Made by a program: the position numbers and the translations under genes
Shown here: piece by piece, positions 24,966 through 34,223 of the stretch
How positions within the stretch are numbered: position 1 is the stretch's first letter
Layout: every line of letters begins with the position of its first letter
Notes under the pieces: model-generated
What the model was told of the DNA's origin: nothing
Databases searched by the model: none
What the model saw: the letters and a program-made list of their open reading frames with translations, nothing else
NCBI GenBank assembly: GCA_017471925.1
Contig: JAFURM010000029.1
Location: forward strand, 32,398-96,397
DNA: 64,000 nucleotides
Reading direction: 5' to 3'
DNA from: Bacteroides sp.
Lineage (GTDB): Bacteria; Bacteroidota; Bacteroidia; Bacteroidales; Bacteroidaceae

Positions 24966-25877
24966 TTAGAAGCGGCTTCCAGCTCCGCCGCCACCGGACA
25001 TGCCTCCCCCAAAGCTGCCGCCGCTGAAACCTCCTCCTCCGAAGCCACCGCCAAAGCCACGACCTCCGAAGATGACGGGGCCTGCACCGCTGCCGCCACG
25101 GTAGTTTTCGTCATAGGAGTTTTGCCGCCGGGTCACTACATGGCCGCATGAACGGCAGACGTAGGTCACGTCCTCGGCTTTCACCCCGCCCCGGCGATAG
25201 ACCAGCTGACTGGCTGTGCGCTGCAGTTCGTGCTTGCCGCAGTTGGGACACTTGTTGGCACTTCTCACGGCCAGCCAGACGATGACGCATCCCACTGCAA
25301 TGAAGCCCAAAAACATGCAAAGCGCAATCCACAGACTTTCATCTTCCTCTGCTGCCGTGTCGTTCTCCATGGAGCCGTCCAGGCGGGCACATACGGCACG
25401 CACTCCGGCCACCATGCCCTCGTCCCAACGGTTGTCCCGCAGATAGGGAATCATGGCTTGTGTCTGGATGCGCTTGCAGATGGCGTCGGGCAGGATGCCT
25501 TCCAGCCCGTAGCCTGTGACAAACTGGATGCAGCGTTGGTCGGTGACCAACAGGATGACCAGCCCGTTGTCCTTCCCTTTCTTGCCCACACCCCAACTGT
25601 TGAACAGCCTGTGGGCGAAGTCGAAGCACTCCTCCTGACCGATGCTTGGCAACACGGCCACTACGGTTTCAATCCCCGTCTGCTGCTCAAGGGCATAGAG
25701 CATACGGTCAATGCTGTCGCAGGCGGCAGTCGAAAGAATGCCGGCCGGGTTGCAGGCATAACGCCGTGCATCCTGCAGGTGTACCTTGGGAATATTCTCT
25801 GTGGTATAGACCTCTTGCGTATGTCCCCATGCTAGCATTATGCCCAGCATGCAAAGGAGAAGTGCCATCCGTTTCAT
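24966..25877 (-). CDS. TPM-domain (YgcG-like) membrane protein with zinc ribbon and Gly-rich tail
   Basis: 303 residues. The signal peptide (to about 20) is followed by a TPM domain (about 40-170: NPAGILSTAACDSIDRML, GVGKKGKDNGLVILL, GYGLEGILPDAICKRI), a membrane helix near 185-207, a CxxC-x(n)-CxxC zinc ribbon (CPNCGKHELQ and VCRSCGHV) and a Gly/Phe-rich tail with repeated GGGFxGG. This is the standard Bacteroides YgcG layout next to lemA. TPM proteins have been linked to phosphatase activity and to membrane quality control; no firm role here. Confidence 0.85.
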   Translation of the reverse strand: MKRMALLLCMLGIMLAWGHTQEVYTTENIPKVHLQDARRYACNPAGILSTAACDSIDRMLYALEQQTGIETVVAVLPSIGQEECFDFAHRLFNSWGVGKKGKDNGLVILLVTDQRCIQFVTGYGLEGILPDAICKRIQTQAMIPYLRDNRWDEGMVAGVRAVCARLDGSMENDTAAEEDESLWIALCMFLGFIAVGCVIVWLAVRSANKCPNCGKHELQRTASQLVYRRGGVKAEDVTYVCRSCGHVVTRRQNSYDENYRGGSGAGPVIFGGRGFGGGFGGGGFSGGSFGGGMSGGGGAGSRF

Positions 25878-25905
25878 AAGCCTTATCTCTGTTTTTGATT
25901 GATGT

Positions 25906-26919
25906 TCAGTCCATATATTTCTCTACAAACGCACGCACCCGTTGTGCATACTCTTCGGGATAGTCCTTGCAGGCATGGGCGTGGCCCACACCGGGTACCA
26001 CCCATAGCTCCTTGTCACCCGCCTTGGTGTCATAGAGCGGATAGACCATGCGGGTGGGGACGAAGTCGTCCTTGTCGCCATGAATGAAGAGCATGGGACG
26101 GGTGGACTTCTTCAGCTGCTTCAGGGCCGAGGCTTCGCTGAAGCTCCAGCCATACTCCAGCCGGCACAATAGGTTAGTGACGTGCATCAGGGGAAAAGCG
26201 GGCAGGGAAAAGCGGGCCTTCAGCTCGGAGGCAAACTCGTCCCACACCGAGGTGTAGCCACAGTCCTCCACAAAGCATTTCACGTAGGGCATCTGCCACA
26301 GGCCATGCTCCACCTCTCCGGCCACCATCATTGTCGTGGCGGCTCCCATGGAGATGCCGTGTACCACCATCTGCGTACCGGTGCTGCGATAGGTCGTGCT
26401 GTCGCCCTCTCCCACCTCCTCGTTGTGGCGGCCAAAGAGTTCGTCGGCCCTTTCCATCCATTGCAGCACGTCTATGCGGTCTTTCCATCCCATCCGTATG
26501 GCATCGCCTCCGCTCTGCCCGTGGGCATAGAGGTCGGGCAGCAGCACGTTGAATCCCATCATCTTATTATATATATAGGCCACCATCAGCATACGGATGG
26601 CATTGTCGGTGTAGCCGTGCACGATGACGGCTGTGCGGCGTGTGGGTACGGCACCGGCTATGTAGAGCGCATGCAGATTCACCCCTTCATGGCTTTCCAT
26701 GTAAAGCTCGCCCAAGGCTCCCGCCTGTTGCAGGCTGTCCACCCACTCCACGAGATGGGGATAGGTCGTGAACATATACTCCAGCGACCCCTGCACATCG
26801 CGGCTGCGGGCCAGGCCCTCAGGTCTTAGTGAGTAGCCCAGCATGTAGTAGCCACCGCCCGTCAGCAACAGGGCCAGGAGGATTACCGTCCATAAGGTGT
26901 ATCTGATGCCTTTCTTCAT
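25906..26919 (-). CDS. Membrane-anchored alpha/beta hydrolase
   Basis: 337 residues from the ATG at 26919, which overlaps the aroE stop as ATGA; the frame is open six codons further. One N-terminal membrane helix (about 5-26) is followed by an alpha/beta hydrolase fold: oxyanion-side VIVHGYTDNAIRM, nucleophile elbow VHGISMGAATT (Gly-x-Ser-x-Gly), Asp in FIHGDKDDFVP and His in VPGVGHAHAC. It resembles the YqiI/BEM46-type serine hydrolases, facing the periplasm. The substrate is unknown. Overlap with aroE implies co-translation, but a functional link is not obvious. Confidence 0.85.
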   Translation of the reverse strand: MKKGIRYTLWTVILLALLLTGGGYYMLGYSLRPEGLARSRDVQGSLEYMFTTYPHLVEWVDSLQQAGALGELYMESHEGVNLHALYIAGAVPTRRTAVIVHGYTDNAIRMLMVAYIYNKMMGFNVLLPDLYAHGQSGGDAIRMGWKDRIDVLQWMERADELFGRHNEEVGEGDSTTYRSTGTQMVVHGISMGAATTMMVAGEVEHGLWQMPYVKCFVEDCGYTSVWDEFASELKARFSLPAFPLMHVTNLLCRLEYGWSFSEASALKQLKKSTRPMLFIHGDKDDFVPTRMVYPLYDTKAGDKELWVVPGVGHAHACKDYPEEYAQRVRAFVEKYMD

Positions 26920-27659
26920 TGTTGCCAAATCTCCCATGCGGCAAAGGCCTGCAGCAACAGCATCTCCAGTCCGTTCTTCACCACTGCGCCATGCTCCATG
27001 CCCTTCTTCATGAAGAGGGTCTCGTTGGGATTGTACAACAAGTCATAAAGCAGATGGTTCGGTGTGAGACATTCGTAGAGAATGCCGGGGCAATAGTCCA
27101 CCTTGGGATACATGCCCAGCGGCGTGGTGTTTACGATGACCGTGTGTTCGGCCATGATTTCAGGGGTCAGCTCTTCGTAGGTCAGCATCCCCTTCTTCTT
27201 GGTGCGTGACACGAAGGTGGAGGAGATATCCAGATTCTCCAGTCCTCGCCATACGGCCTTGGAGGCACCGCCCGTACCCAGGATAAGTGCCTTTTTGTGA
27301 TGAGGCTGCAGCAACGGCTCAATGCTTTGCGTGAAACCGATGATGTCCGAGTTATAGCCCACCAACTTCACTTTTCCCCTGGGCGAGCGCACTATCTTGA
27401 TGACGTTCACTGCCCCAATCTTGGCGGCATCCTTGTCCAGCTCATCTAAGAAGGGTATCACCTGCTCCTTATAGGGAATGGTCACGTTCAATCCGCACAG
27501 GTTGGGATTTTCGCCTATCACCTGCATGAAGTCATTGATGGAGGGAATCTCGAAGTTCACGTATTCCGCATCAATGCCTTCCGCTGCAAATTTCTCATTG
27601 AAATATCCGATGGAGAACGAGTGCTTCAACGGATAGCCTATCAAGCCGTATTTGTCCAT
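26916..27659 (-). CDS. aroE: Shikimate dehydrogenase
   Basis: 247 residues. It reduces 3-dehydroshikimate with NADPH. The substrate domain starts MDKYGLIGYPLKHSFS (Ser residues bind shikimate) and has catalytic Lys/Asp in NVTIPYKEQVIPFLDELD; the Rossmann part has ALILGTGGASKAV and VNTTPLGMYP. It is 7 nt downstream of purC and overlaps the hydrolase gene. The length is near the short end of the AroE range. Confidence 0.93.
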   Translation of the reverse strand: MDKYGLIGYPLKHSFSIGYFNEKFAAEGIDAEYVNFEIPSINDFMQVIGENPNLCGLNVTIPYKEQVIPFLDELDKDAAKIGAVNVIKIVRSPRGKVKLVGYNSDIIGFTQSIEPLLQPHHKKALILGTGGASKAVWRGLENLDISSTFVSRTKKKGMLTYEELTPEIMAEHTVIVNTTPLGMYPKVDYCPGILYECLTPNHLLYDLLYNPNETLFMKKGMEHGAVVKNGLEMLLLQAFAAWEIWQQ

Positions 27660-27666
27660 GCTGTTT

Positions 27667-28605
27667 TTACTTCAAATAGTCCGTTACGTTCTTCTCGATG
27701 CGTGTGGCGATGTCTTCGCACTCTTCGCGCACGAACTTCTCGCCGGTGATGTGCTCGTACAGTTCGATGTAGCGTTCGCTGATGCTGTTCACGATTTCGT
27801 CGGTCATTTCGGGCACCTGCTGTCCCTCCTTGCCTTGGAATCCGTTGTCCATCAGCCACTCGCGCACGAATTCCTTGCTGAGCTGCTTCTGCGGCTCACC
27901 CTTGGCAAAACGCTCTTCGTAGCCTTCGCTGTAGAAGTAGCGGCTGCTGTCGGGGGTGTGTATTTCGTCCATCAGGTAGATGGTGCCGTTGTGCTTGCCG
28001 AACTCATACTTGGTGTCTACCAGGATGAGGCCACGCTCGGCGGCAATCTCCGTGCCACGCTTGAAGAGTGCCAGGGTGTATTGCTCTAACAGGGCATACT
28101 CTTCGGGAGTGGCCAGGCCCTTGGCCAGGATTTCCTCCTTGCTGATGTCGGCATCGTGCTCACCGATTTCGGCCTTGGTTGTCGGGGTGATGATGGGCTC
28201 GGGGAACTTCTGGTTCTCCTTCATGCCTTCGGGCAGACGGACACCGCATATCTCGCGCACGCCGCTCTTGTAGGCACGCCAAGCCGAACCGCAGAGGTAG
28301 CCGCGTACAATCATCTCCACCGGGAAACCCTCGCACATCACGCCTACCGTCACCATCGGGTCGGGCGTAGCCAGTTTCCAGTTGGGGCAGATGTCAGTCG
28401 TGGCATCCAGGAACTTGGCGGCAATCTGATTCAGCATCTGTCCCTTGAAGGGAATGCCCTTGGGCAGGATTACATCGAAGGCCGAAATGCGGTCGGTTGC
28501 TACCATCACGAGCTTGTCGCCCATGTTATACACGTCACGAACCTTGCCGTGATAAACTCCCACCTGTCCGGGGAAGTTGAACTCTGTTGCTGTTAATGCG
28601 TTCAT
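27667..28605 (-). CDS. purC: Phosphoribosylaminoimidazole-succinocarboxamide synthase
   Basis: 312 residues, the longer SAICAR synthase form. It joins CAIR and aspartate with ATP in purine synthesis. [29 protein letters not shown] is represented by its parts GKVRDVYN and [11 protein letters not shown]; later blocks are [24 protein letters not shown] and [12 protein letters not shown]. Start at 28605. phoH lies 79 nt upstream across a REP-like element, aroE 7 nt downstream. Confidence 0.95.
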   Translation of the reverse strand: MNALTATEFNFPGQVGVYHGKVRDVYNMGDKLVMVATDRISAFDVILPKGIPFKGQMLNQIAAKFLDATTDICPNWKLATPDPMVTVGVMCEGFPVEMIVRGYLCGSAWRAYKSGVREICGVRLPEGMKENQKFPEPIITPTTKAEIGEHDADISKEEILAKGLATPEEYALLEQYTLALFKRGTEIAAERGLILVDTKYEFGKHNGTIYLMDEIHTPDSSRYFYSEGYEERFAKGEPQKQLSKEFVREWLMDNGFQGKEGQQVPEMTDEIVNSISERYIELYEHITGEKFVREECEDIATRIEKNVTDYLK

Positions 28606-28620
28606 ATTGTTTGATTATTA

Positions 28621-28746
28621 GAAGCCCCCCTCTAACTCCCCCCGGAGGGGGGGAGGACTTGGTTGTTACATATTATATTTATTACTATTCTTGTGGTATG
28701 GAGTTTTCCTCCTCTCCCCCTCTGGGGGAGTCGGAGGGGGCTCTTA
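28621..28746. repeat. Inverted pair of GC-rich REP-like palindromes between purC and phoH
   Basis: Copy 1 (28621-28660) contains CTCCCCCCGGAGGGGGGGAG. Copy 2 (about 28703-28746), in the opposite orientation, contains CTCCCCC-TCT-GGGGGAG (28714-28730). Both begin with an AGCCCCC-type flank. Copy 2 lies inside the phoH 3' end. The pair resembles the inverted REP pairs of other bacteria. Confidence 0.8.
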
Positions 28747-29695
28747 GTGCGTCGGAGGGGACCCTCTCATACTTCTCATACGCTTCCACGATGCGGGTCA
28801 CCAGTTTGTGGCGCACGATATCCTTCTTGTTCAGCTCGATGAAACTGATGCCTTTCACCCCTTTCAGGATGTGCAGGGCTTGCACAAGGCCTGACTTCTG
28901 TGAGGAGGGCAGGTCTATCTGTGTCATGTCGCCCGTCACAATCATCTTGGTGTTCATGCCCATGCGGGTGAGGAACATCTTGATTTGTGCCGAAGTGGTG
29001 TTCTGCGCTTCGTCCAGGATGACCACGGCGTCGTTCAGCGTGCGGCCGCGCATAAAGGCCAGGGGTGCAATCTGAATGATGTTCAGCTCCATGTACTCCT
29101 TCAGCTTGGCGGCGGGAATCATGTCTTGCAGGGCGTCATAGAGGGGCTGCAGATAGGGGTCTATCTTGTCCTTCATGTCACCGGGCAGGAAGCCCAGCTT
29201 CTCGCCGGCCTCCACGGCCGGGCGGCTTAGGATGATTTTCTTGATTTCCTTATTCTTCAGGGCGCGTACGGCCAGGGCAATGGCGGTGTAGGTCTTACCC
29301 GAACCGGCAGGACCGATGGCAAACACCATGTCGTTCTTATTGAAGGCCTCTACCAGCTTCTGCTGGTTTTCGCTGCGGGGAATGATGGGCTTGCCGGTCA
29401 CGCTGAACACGATGACGTCACCGCTCTTCTCGGCCTGCGGCTTGTTGCCCTTTATGATGTCTATGATGACCTCCTCTTTCAGGGAGTTGTACTCGGCACA
29501 ATACTTCTCTATCTTCGTGATGTTTTCCTCGAAGGCACACATCTCTTCCTCATCGCCCAATACCTTGATGACATTGCCGCGTGCCACGATGCGCAGCTTG
29601 GGATACAGGGCTTTGATCAACTGCATGTTGGCATTGTTCACGCCGTAGAAGATGACGGGATCAATGTCTTCCAGAACAATCAGTTTCTCTATCAT
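28685..29695 (-). CDS. phoH: PhoH family ATPase with repeat-encoded C-terminal tail
   Basis: 336 residues. The P-loop is FAIGPAGSGKTYTAIALA (about 130) and Walker B-like VVILDEAQNTTSAQ; the arrangement matches PhoH/PhoL, a cytoplasmic ATPase linked to RNA metabolism. An N-terminal KH-like region (1-80) precedes it. The family core ends near RIVEAYEKYE; the last 25 residues (28688-28762) are coded by a REP-like palindrome and contain two related units, PSDALR and PSDSPR. The tail is therefore probably an insertion rather than a conserved part. Confidence 0.92.
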   Translation of the reverse strand: MIEKLIVLEDIDPVIFYGVNNANMQLIKALYPKLRIVARGNVIKVLGDEEEMCAFEENITKIEKYCAEYNSLKEEVIIDIIKGNKPQAEKSGDVIVFSVTGKPIIPRSENQQKLVEAFNKNDMVFAIGPAGSGKTYTAIALAVRALKNKEIKKIILSRPAVEAGEKLGFLPGDMKDKIDPYLQPLYDALQDMIPAAKLKEYMELNIIQIAPLAFMRGRTLNDAVVILDEAQNTTSAQIKMFLTRMGMNTKMIVTGDMTQIDLPSSQKSGLVQALHILKGVKGISFIELNKKDIVRHKLVTRIVEAYEKYERVPSDALRAPSDSPRGGEEENSIPQE

Positions 29696-29898
29696 TCACT
29701 CCTTATTAGTTTTTAGAAGTCGCAAAGTTAGTGAAAGGTTTTGAATACTTGCACGACCTGTCGGGCTATTTTTGTGCTTTTCCTGCAAAATTCTCCCGCG
29801 AGAGCAGCAGTTTCGTCTAAACTTTTTGCAGACGGGCTTGTTTATTAAGTCAGATTGAGTGAAAAAGATAACTAACCAACTAAACTGTTTTAGAGAAT

Positions 29899-31089
29899 AT
29901 GAAAAAAGGATTCATGCTACTGGCCTTGGCCGGTTTGTCTACTGTCGCCATGGCGCAGCAAAAGACGCAGATTGTAGAAGAGATTGACATCATCCAAGTG
30001 GAAGACAAGTATCAGGTCATCACCAACCCCTTCTGGAGCAACTGGTTCTTCAGCATCGGCGGAGGCGCATCGGTGCTGCTGGGCGATGAGGACCAGCACG
30101 GCAAGTTCGGCGACCGCATCAGCCCCACGCTGAACGTGGCGGTGGGCAAGTGGTTCACGCCGGGATTGGGATTGCGCCTGCAATACAGCGGCCTGCAGGC
30201 CAGGGGATTCACCTATGATGCCGGGGCACCCTACGTGCGTGGCACCCAGTTAGGCGACGGCTATTACAAGCAACGCTTCGACTATATGAACCTGCATGGC
30301 GACGTGATGTTCAACCTGAACGCGCTCTTCGGCGGCTACAACCCCTATCGTGTCTATGAGGTCATCCCCTATCTCGGTGCGGGATTCACTTATAACTACA
30401 CCAAGCCCCACCGCAAGTCTTTGGCTCTGAACGGCGGCATCATCAACCGTTTCCGCCTCTCCAATGCCGTAGACATCAATCTGGAGCTGAGCTTCATGGG
30501 CGTGGAAGACGACTTTGACGGCCAGGTGGGCGGCAGCCGTGGCTATGACGGCATGGTGAGCGCCAGCATCGGACTGACCTACCGCTTCCCCCGACGCGGA
30601 TTCAGTCGTCCCACCCCGCAGATTATCTCACAGGTGGAACTGGCTGCCATGCAGGCCCAACTGGCCGAGATGGCTGCCGAGAACGCCCAGTTGCAGAGTG
30701 CCCTGAAGCAGGCCGAGAGCCAGCCGGTGGAGGAGATTACCGAAACGACCTATATCGTGCCGATGGACATTGCCACGCGCACCGTCTTCTTCAATATCGG
30801 TTCGGCCGAAATCTCTCCGCGCGAAGCCATGAACCTCTCCTATCTGGCTGAGGTGATGCAGAAGTATCCCGAGGCAACCTACACCGTGAACGGCTATGCC
30901 GACTCGGCTACGGGCACACCGGAGTTCAACCAGGAACTGAGCCAGAAACGTGCCCAAGCCGTGGTGGATGTGCTGGTCAACCAATACGGCATCAGCGCCG
31001 ACCGTCTCTCCATCGATGCCAATGGTGGCGTGGACAAGTTCGGTCAGCCCATCCTGAACCGTGTGGTACTGGTGGATTCTACAGAGTGA
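29899..31089 (+). CDS. OmpA-family outer membrane protein
   Basis: 396 residues: signal peptide (cut after about AMA-Q20), an N-terminal eight-strand-type barrel (about 45-235, ending SIGLTYRFPR), a short coiled coil (AAMQAQLAEMAAENAQLQSA) and a C-terminal OmpA domain (about 290-390; VFFNIGSAEISP, VNGYADSATGTPEFNQEL, LSQKRAQAVVDVL) that binds peptidoglycan. It probably links outer membrane and murein. Upstream 200 bp is gene-free, with no clear promoter seen. It converges on trpS across a 28-bp hairpin. Confidence 0.9.
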   Translation: MKKGFMLLALAGLSTVAMAQQKTQIVEEIDIIQVEDKYQVITNPFWSNWFFSIGGGASVLLGDEDQHGKFGDRISPTLNVAVGKWFTPGLGLRLQYSGLQARGFTYDAGAPYVRGTQLGDGYYKQRFDYMNLHGDVMFNLNALFGGYNPYRVYEVIPYLGAGFTYNYTKPHRKSLALNGGIINRFRLSNAVDINLELSFMGVEDDFDGQVGGSRGYDGMVSASIGLTYRFPRRGFSRPTPQIISQVELAAMQAQLAEMAAENAQLQSALKQAESQPVEEITETTYIVPMDIATRTVFFNIGSAEISPREAMNLSYLAEVMQKYPEATYTVNGYADSATGTPEFNQELSQKRAQAVVDVLVNQYGISADRLSIDANGGVDKFGQPILNRVVLVDSTE

Positions 31090-31108
31090 GTAAAGCCGAG
31101 TCATTGAA

Positions 31109-31204
31109 TTTAGGCACGGATTACACGGATAAGCACGGTTAGATGATGACTGTTTGATATAAATAACAGATAATCAGTGCTTATCCGTGTAATCCGTGCC
31201 TAAA
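31109..31204. repeat. 28-bp perfect inverted repeat between ompA-like gene and trpS
   Basis: The arms 31109-31136 and 31177-31204 are perfect reverse complements (core GGCACGGATTACACGGAT), with a 40-nt loop. It fills the gap between two convergent genes and ends in TAAAAAACAA / TTTAAATT-like A/T runs on each side, so it could act as a bidirectional terminator. It is the best-preserved member of this repeat family in the window. Confidence 0.85.
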
Positions 31205-31214
31205 AAACAATGAT

Positions 31215-32306
31215 TTAACAACTGAAACGCTTGGCCTGTTCGGCGATGAGTTCGGCGTCATCGAAGTAGTTTATCTTCATGGCGCGGCGCACCTCGTCGA
31301 GCGTGGCGGCGGCGGCTTCACGAGCCGTGTCACATCCCTTCTTCAGCATGTCGTAGATGGCGGGAATGTCCTTCTCGAACTCCTTGCGGCGGTTGCGGAT
31401 GGGTTCCAGTTCCTCCTGCATGATGGCGGTGAGGAACTTTTTCACTTTCATGTCGCCCAGGCCGCCGCGTTGGTAGTGGGCCTTCAGCTCGGCCAGGTTG
31501 GGATAGTCGGGCCAGTAGCGTTCAAAGTGTTCGGGACGGCAGAAGGCATCCAGATAGGTGAAGACGGTGTTGCCCTCTATCTGACCGGGGTCTTCCACGC
31601 GCAGGTGGTTGGGGTCGGTGTACATGCTGCGTATCTTCTTCTGCACCTCGTCGGCCGAGTCGCTCAGGTAGATGCAGTTGCCTAAGCTCTTGCTCATCTT
31701 GGCCTTGCCGTCGGTACCGGGCAGGCGCAGGCAGGCGGCGTTGTCGGGCAGGAGGATTTCAGGCTCCACGAGCGTCTCGCCATAGATGTGGTTGAAGCGG
31801 CGCACGATTTCGCGGGCCTGTTCAATCATCGGCTCCTGGTCCTCGCCCACGGGCACGGTGGTGGCTTTGAAGGCGGTGATGTCGGCAGCCTGACTGATGG
31901 GGTAGGTGAAGAAGCCCACGGGGATGCTGGTCTCGAAGTTGCGCATCTGGATTTCGGTCTTCACGGTGGGGTTGCGCTGCAGGCGGCTCACGGTCACTAA
32001 GTCCATGTAGTAGAACGTCAGTTCGCACAGCTCGGGAATCTGCGACTGGATGAATATGGTGCTCTTCGTAGGGTCCAAGCCGCAGGACAGGTAGTCTAAG
32101 GCCACTTCGATGACGTTCTGTCTCACCTTTTCGGGGTTGTCCATATTGTCCGTCAGTGCCTGCGCGTCGGCAATGAATACGAAGGTCTTGTCAAACTTTC
32201 CGGAGTTCTGCAACTCCACTCTTCTTCTCAGCGAGCCCACGTAGTGCCCGATGTGCAGGCGTCCGGTGGGGCGGTCGCCCGTAAGGATGATTTTCTCTTT
32301 TGCCAT
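31215..32306 (-). CDS. trpS: Tryptophanyl-tRNA synthetase
   Basis: 363 residues, class I synthetase. The HIGH-type motif is [12 protein letters not shown] (about 15-26), the substrate-binding region [17 protein letters not shown], and KMSKS appears as [10 protein letters not shown]. It charges tRNA-Trp. The roughly 30-residue insertion and the EEL-ending C-terminus match the Bacteroides form. It follows the DUF1846 gene by 46 nt on the same strand. Confidence 0.95.
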   Translation of the reverse strand: MAKEKIILTGDRPTGRLHIGHYVGSLRRRVELQNSGKFDKTFVFIADAQALTDNMDNPEKVRQNVIEVALDYLSCGLDPTKSTIFIQSQIPELCELTFYYMDLVTVSRLQRNPTVKTEIQMRNFETSIPVGFFTYPISQAADITAFKATTVPVGEDQEPMIEQAREIVRRFNHIYGETLVEPEILLPDNAACLRLPGTDGKAKMSKSLGNCIYLSDSADEVQKKIRSMYTDPNHLRVEDPGQIEGNTVFTYLDAFCRPEHFERYWPDYPNLAELKAHYQRGGLGDMKVKKFLTAIMQEELEPIRNRRKEFEKDIPAIYDMLKKGCDTAREAAAATLDEVRRAMKINYFDDAELIAEQAKRFSC

Positions 32307-32352
32307 ATATGATGTCTGTTTATATGCGATAGGTCTGCTTCATGGGAACTTC

Positions 32353-33816
32353 TTATACTTTCCTCACCGGGTCGCAGGTCAGTTCCATGCCCAGCTTTCT
32401 GAATATCTTGCGGTCCACCTCGCTCAGCATCACGGTGGAGTGCACCTGGCAGCCCTTCAGTCGGGGCAGCTGTTCCAGAGCCATGCGGCAGTTCTCGTCG
32501 TGCTTGCTCAGCATGGAGAGAGCCACGAGCACCTCGTCCGTATGGAGGCGGGGGTTATGTCCGTGAAGGTATTCCACCTTCATCTTCTGTATGGGTGAAA
32601 TCATCTCTTCGGGAATCAGCTTCATGGTGTGGTCAATGCCGGCCAGGTGCTTGATGGCGTTCAGGATGAGCGCGGCGCTCGGACCCAGCAGGGAGCTGGT
32701 GCGCGAGGTGATGATGGTGCCGTCCTGCAGCTCCACGGCGGCGGCAGGCACGCCGGCCAGTTCCTTGCGTTCATGGGCGGCCACGGTGGTCCGGCGATAC
32801 TCCGTCGTCAGCTTGGCCTGCTTCATGATGAGGGCCAGCTTGCTCACTTCGTTCTCGTTGTTTCCCTTGTTGGCCAGGTTGCACAGGGCGTAGTAGTAGC
32901 GGCGGATAATCTCTTCGCGGGCGGCGTTGCAGCAGACGTCTTCGTCGCTCATGCAGAAGCCTATCATGTTCACGCCCATGTCGGTGGGCGACTTGTAGGG
33001 GCTTTCGCCATAGATGCCTTCGAACAGGGCGTTGAGCACGGGGAAGATTTCAATGTCGCGGTTGTAGTTCACTGCAATTTTGCCATACGCCTCCAAGTGG
33101 AAGGGGTCAATCATGTTCACGTCGTTCAGGTCGGCCGTGGCGGCTTCATAGGCCACGTTCACGGGGTGCTTCAGGGGGAGGTTCCACACGGGGAAGGTCT
33201 CAAACTTGGCATAGCCCGCCTTCACGCCGCGCTTGTTCTCGTTGTAGAGCTGGCTGAGGCAGACGGCCATCTTGCCGCTTCCCGGTCCGGGGGCCGTGAC
33301 GATGACCAACGGGCGGGAGGTCTCCACGTAGTCGTTCTTGCCGAAGCCTTCGTCGGAGTCTATCAGGGCCACGTTGGTGGGATAGCCCTCGATGGTGTAG
33401 TGATAGTACACCTTCACGCCCAGACGCTCCAACCGCTTCCGGTAGGCGTCGGCGCTGGACTGTCCGTTGTAGTGGGTCACGACCACTCCGCCTACATGCA
33501 GCCCCACCTTCTCGAACTCCGTGCGCAGGCGCAGGACATCCTCGTCGTAGGTGATGCCCAGGTCGCTTCGCGTCTTGTTCTTCTCAATGTCTATGGCACT
33601 GATTACCATCACAATCTCGGCATAATCGCTGAGTTGCATAAGCATACGTAACTTGCTGTCGGGCAGGAATCCCGGCAGCACCCGACTGGCGTGATAGTCG
33701 TCAAAGAGCTTGCCTCCGAATTCGAGGTATAGCTTGTCGCCGAACTGAACGATGCGTTCCTTGATGCGCTCGGACTGAATCTTGAGATACTTCTCGTTGT
33801 CAAAACCGTGTTTCAT
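32353..33816 (-). CDS. DUF1846 family protein
   Basis: 487 residues, starting MKHGFDNEKYLKIQSERIKE, the conserved DUF1846 opening. Other blocks: ETSRPLVIVTAPGPGSGKMA (a glycine-rich P-loop-like turn), YGESPYKSPTDMGVNMIGF and CNAAREEIIRRYY. The structure of a streptococcal member is known, but its function is not. No functional neighbours beyond trpS. A strong promoter lies only 9 nt upstream of the ATG. Confidence 0.9.
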   Translation of the reverse strand: MKHGFDNEKYLKIQSERIKERIVQFGDKLYLEFGGKLFDDYHASRVLPGFLPDSKLRMLMQLSDYAEIVMVISAIDIEKNKTRSDLGITYDEDVLRLRTEFEKVGLHVGGVVVTHYNGQSSADAYRKRLERLGVKVYYHYTIEGYPTNVALIDSDEGFGKNDYVETSRPLVIVTAPGPGSGKMAVCLSQLYNENKRGVKAGYAKFETFPVWNLPLKHPVNVAYEAATADLNDVNMIDPFHLEAYGKIAVNYNRDIEIFPVLNALFEGIYGESPYKSPTDMGVNMIGFCMSDEDVCCNAAREEIIRRYYYALCNLANKGNNENEVSKLALIMKQAKLTTEYRRTTVAAHERKELAGVPAAAVELQDGTIITSRTSSLLGPSAALILNAIKHLAGIDHTMKLIPEEMISPIQKMKVEYLHGHNPRLHTDEVLVALSMLSKHDENCRMALEQLPRLKGCQVHSTVMLSEVDRKIFRKLGMELTCDPVRKV

Positions 33817-33824
33817 ACGGAATG

Positions 33825-33855
33825 CAAAGATAGCTTTTCTCGTTTACCCTGACAA
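33825..33855 (-). promoter_or_regulatory. Promoter of the DUF1846 gene, nearly leaderless
   Basis: On the minus strand TATCTTTG (33825-33832) is a perfect -7 box and TTG (33853-33855) the -33 box, spacer 20 nt. The -7 box ends 9 nt before the ATG at 33816, so the transcript would have a leader of only a few bases. Confidence 0.65.
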
Positions 33856-34083
33856 CAAACGGTGCGAAAAAAAACTCCTCCCCTCCGCAATTTCTTCCTT
33901 GCCCGCGCGAGGCTATATATATAATAAGGTGTAGATAGTTGATAGTTTTAGGCACGGATGACACGGATTAAAAACACGGATTTTCTCTGTGCGAATCTGT
34001 ATGAGTCTGCGTTTTCTGCGCAGGTGGGTGAAGCAGTTTGATAGTGCATCCTGCAGTTGCGCATAGGGCTTTCAGAGGGGGTA
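33856..34083. other. Spacer with two repeat families, no gene
   Basis: GATAGTTGATAGTTT (about 33936-33950) is followed directly by GGCACGGATGACACGGATT (33951 on) and by a further ACACGGATT unit. The right part (34000-34083) shows nothing recognisable. Confidence 0.5.
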
Positions 34084-34193
34084 TTTATGGCGTTTCCACC
34101 ATACACGTGCGGTCCGTGGACGAGACGTGTGTGGACCGCGGACGAGACATGTTTCGTCCACGCACCACACATGTCCCGTCCAAACGCCATAAA
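34084..34193. repeat. 110-bp nested palindromic element after the giant pilus gene
   Basis: The outer arms TTTATGGCGTTT (34084-34095) and AAACGCCATAAA (34182-34193) are perfect inverted repeats. The interior has GCGGTCC / GGACCGC and repeated GGACGAGACRTGT units, two direct and two inverted (CGTCCACG, CATGTCCCGTCC), so several mutually exclusive stems are possible. It begins 31 nt past the stop codon of the 2306-residue gene and may end the pilus operon transcript. Confidence 0.75.
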
Positions 34194-34223
34194 AGTGTGT
34201 CGCTTTCACCCCCTCCGGACATG

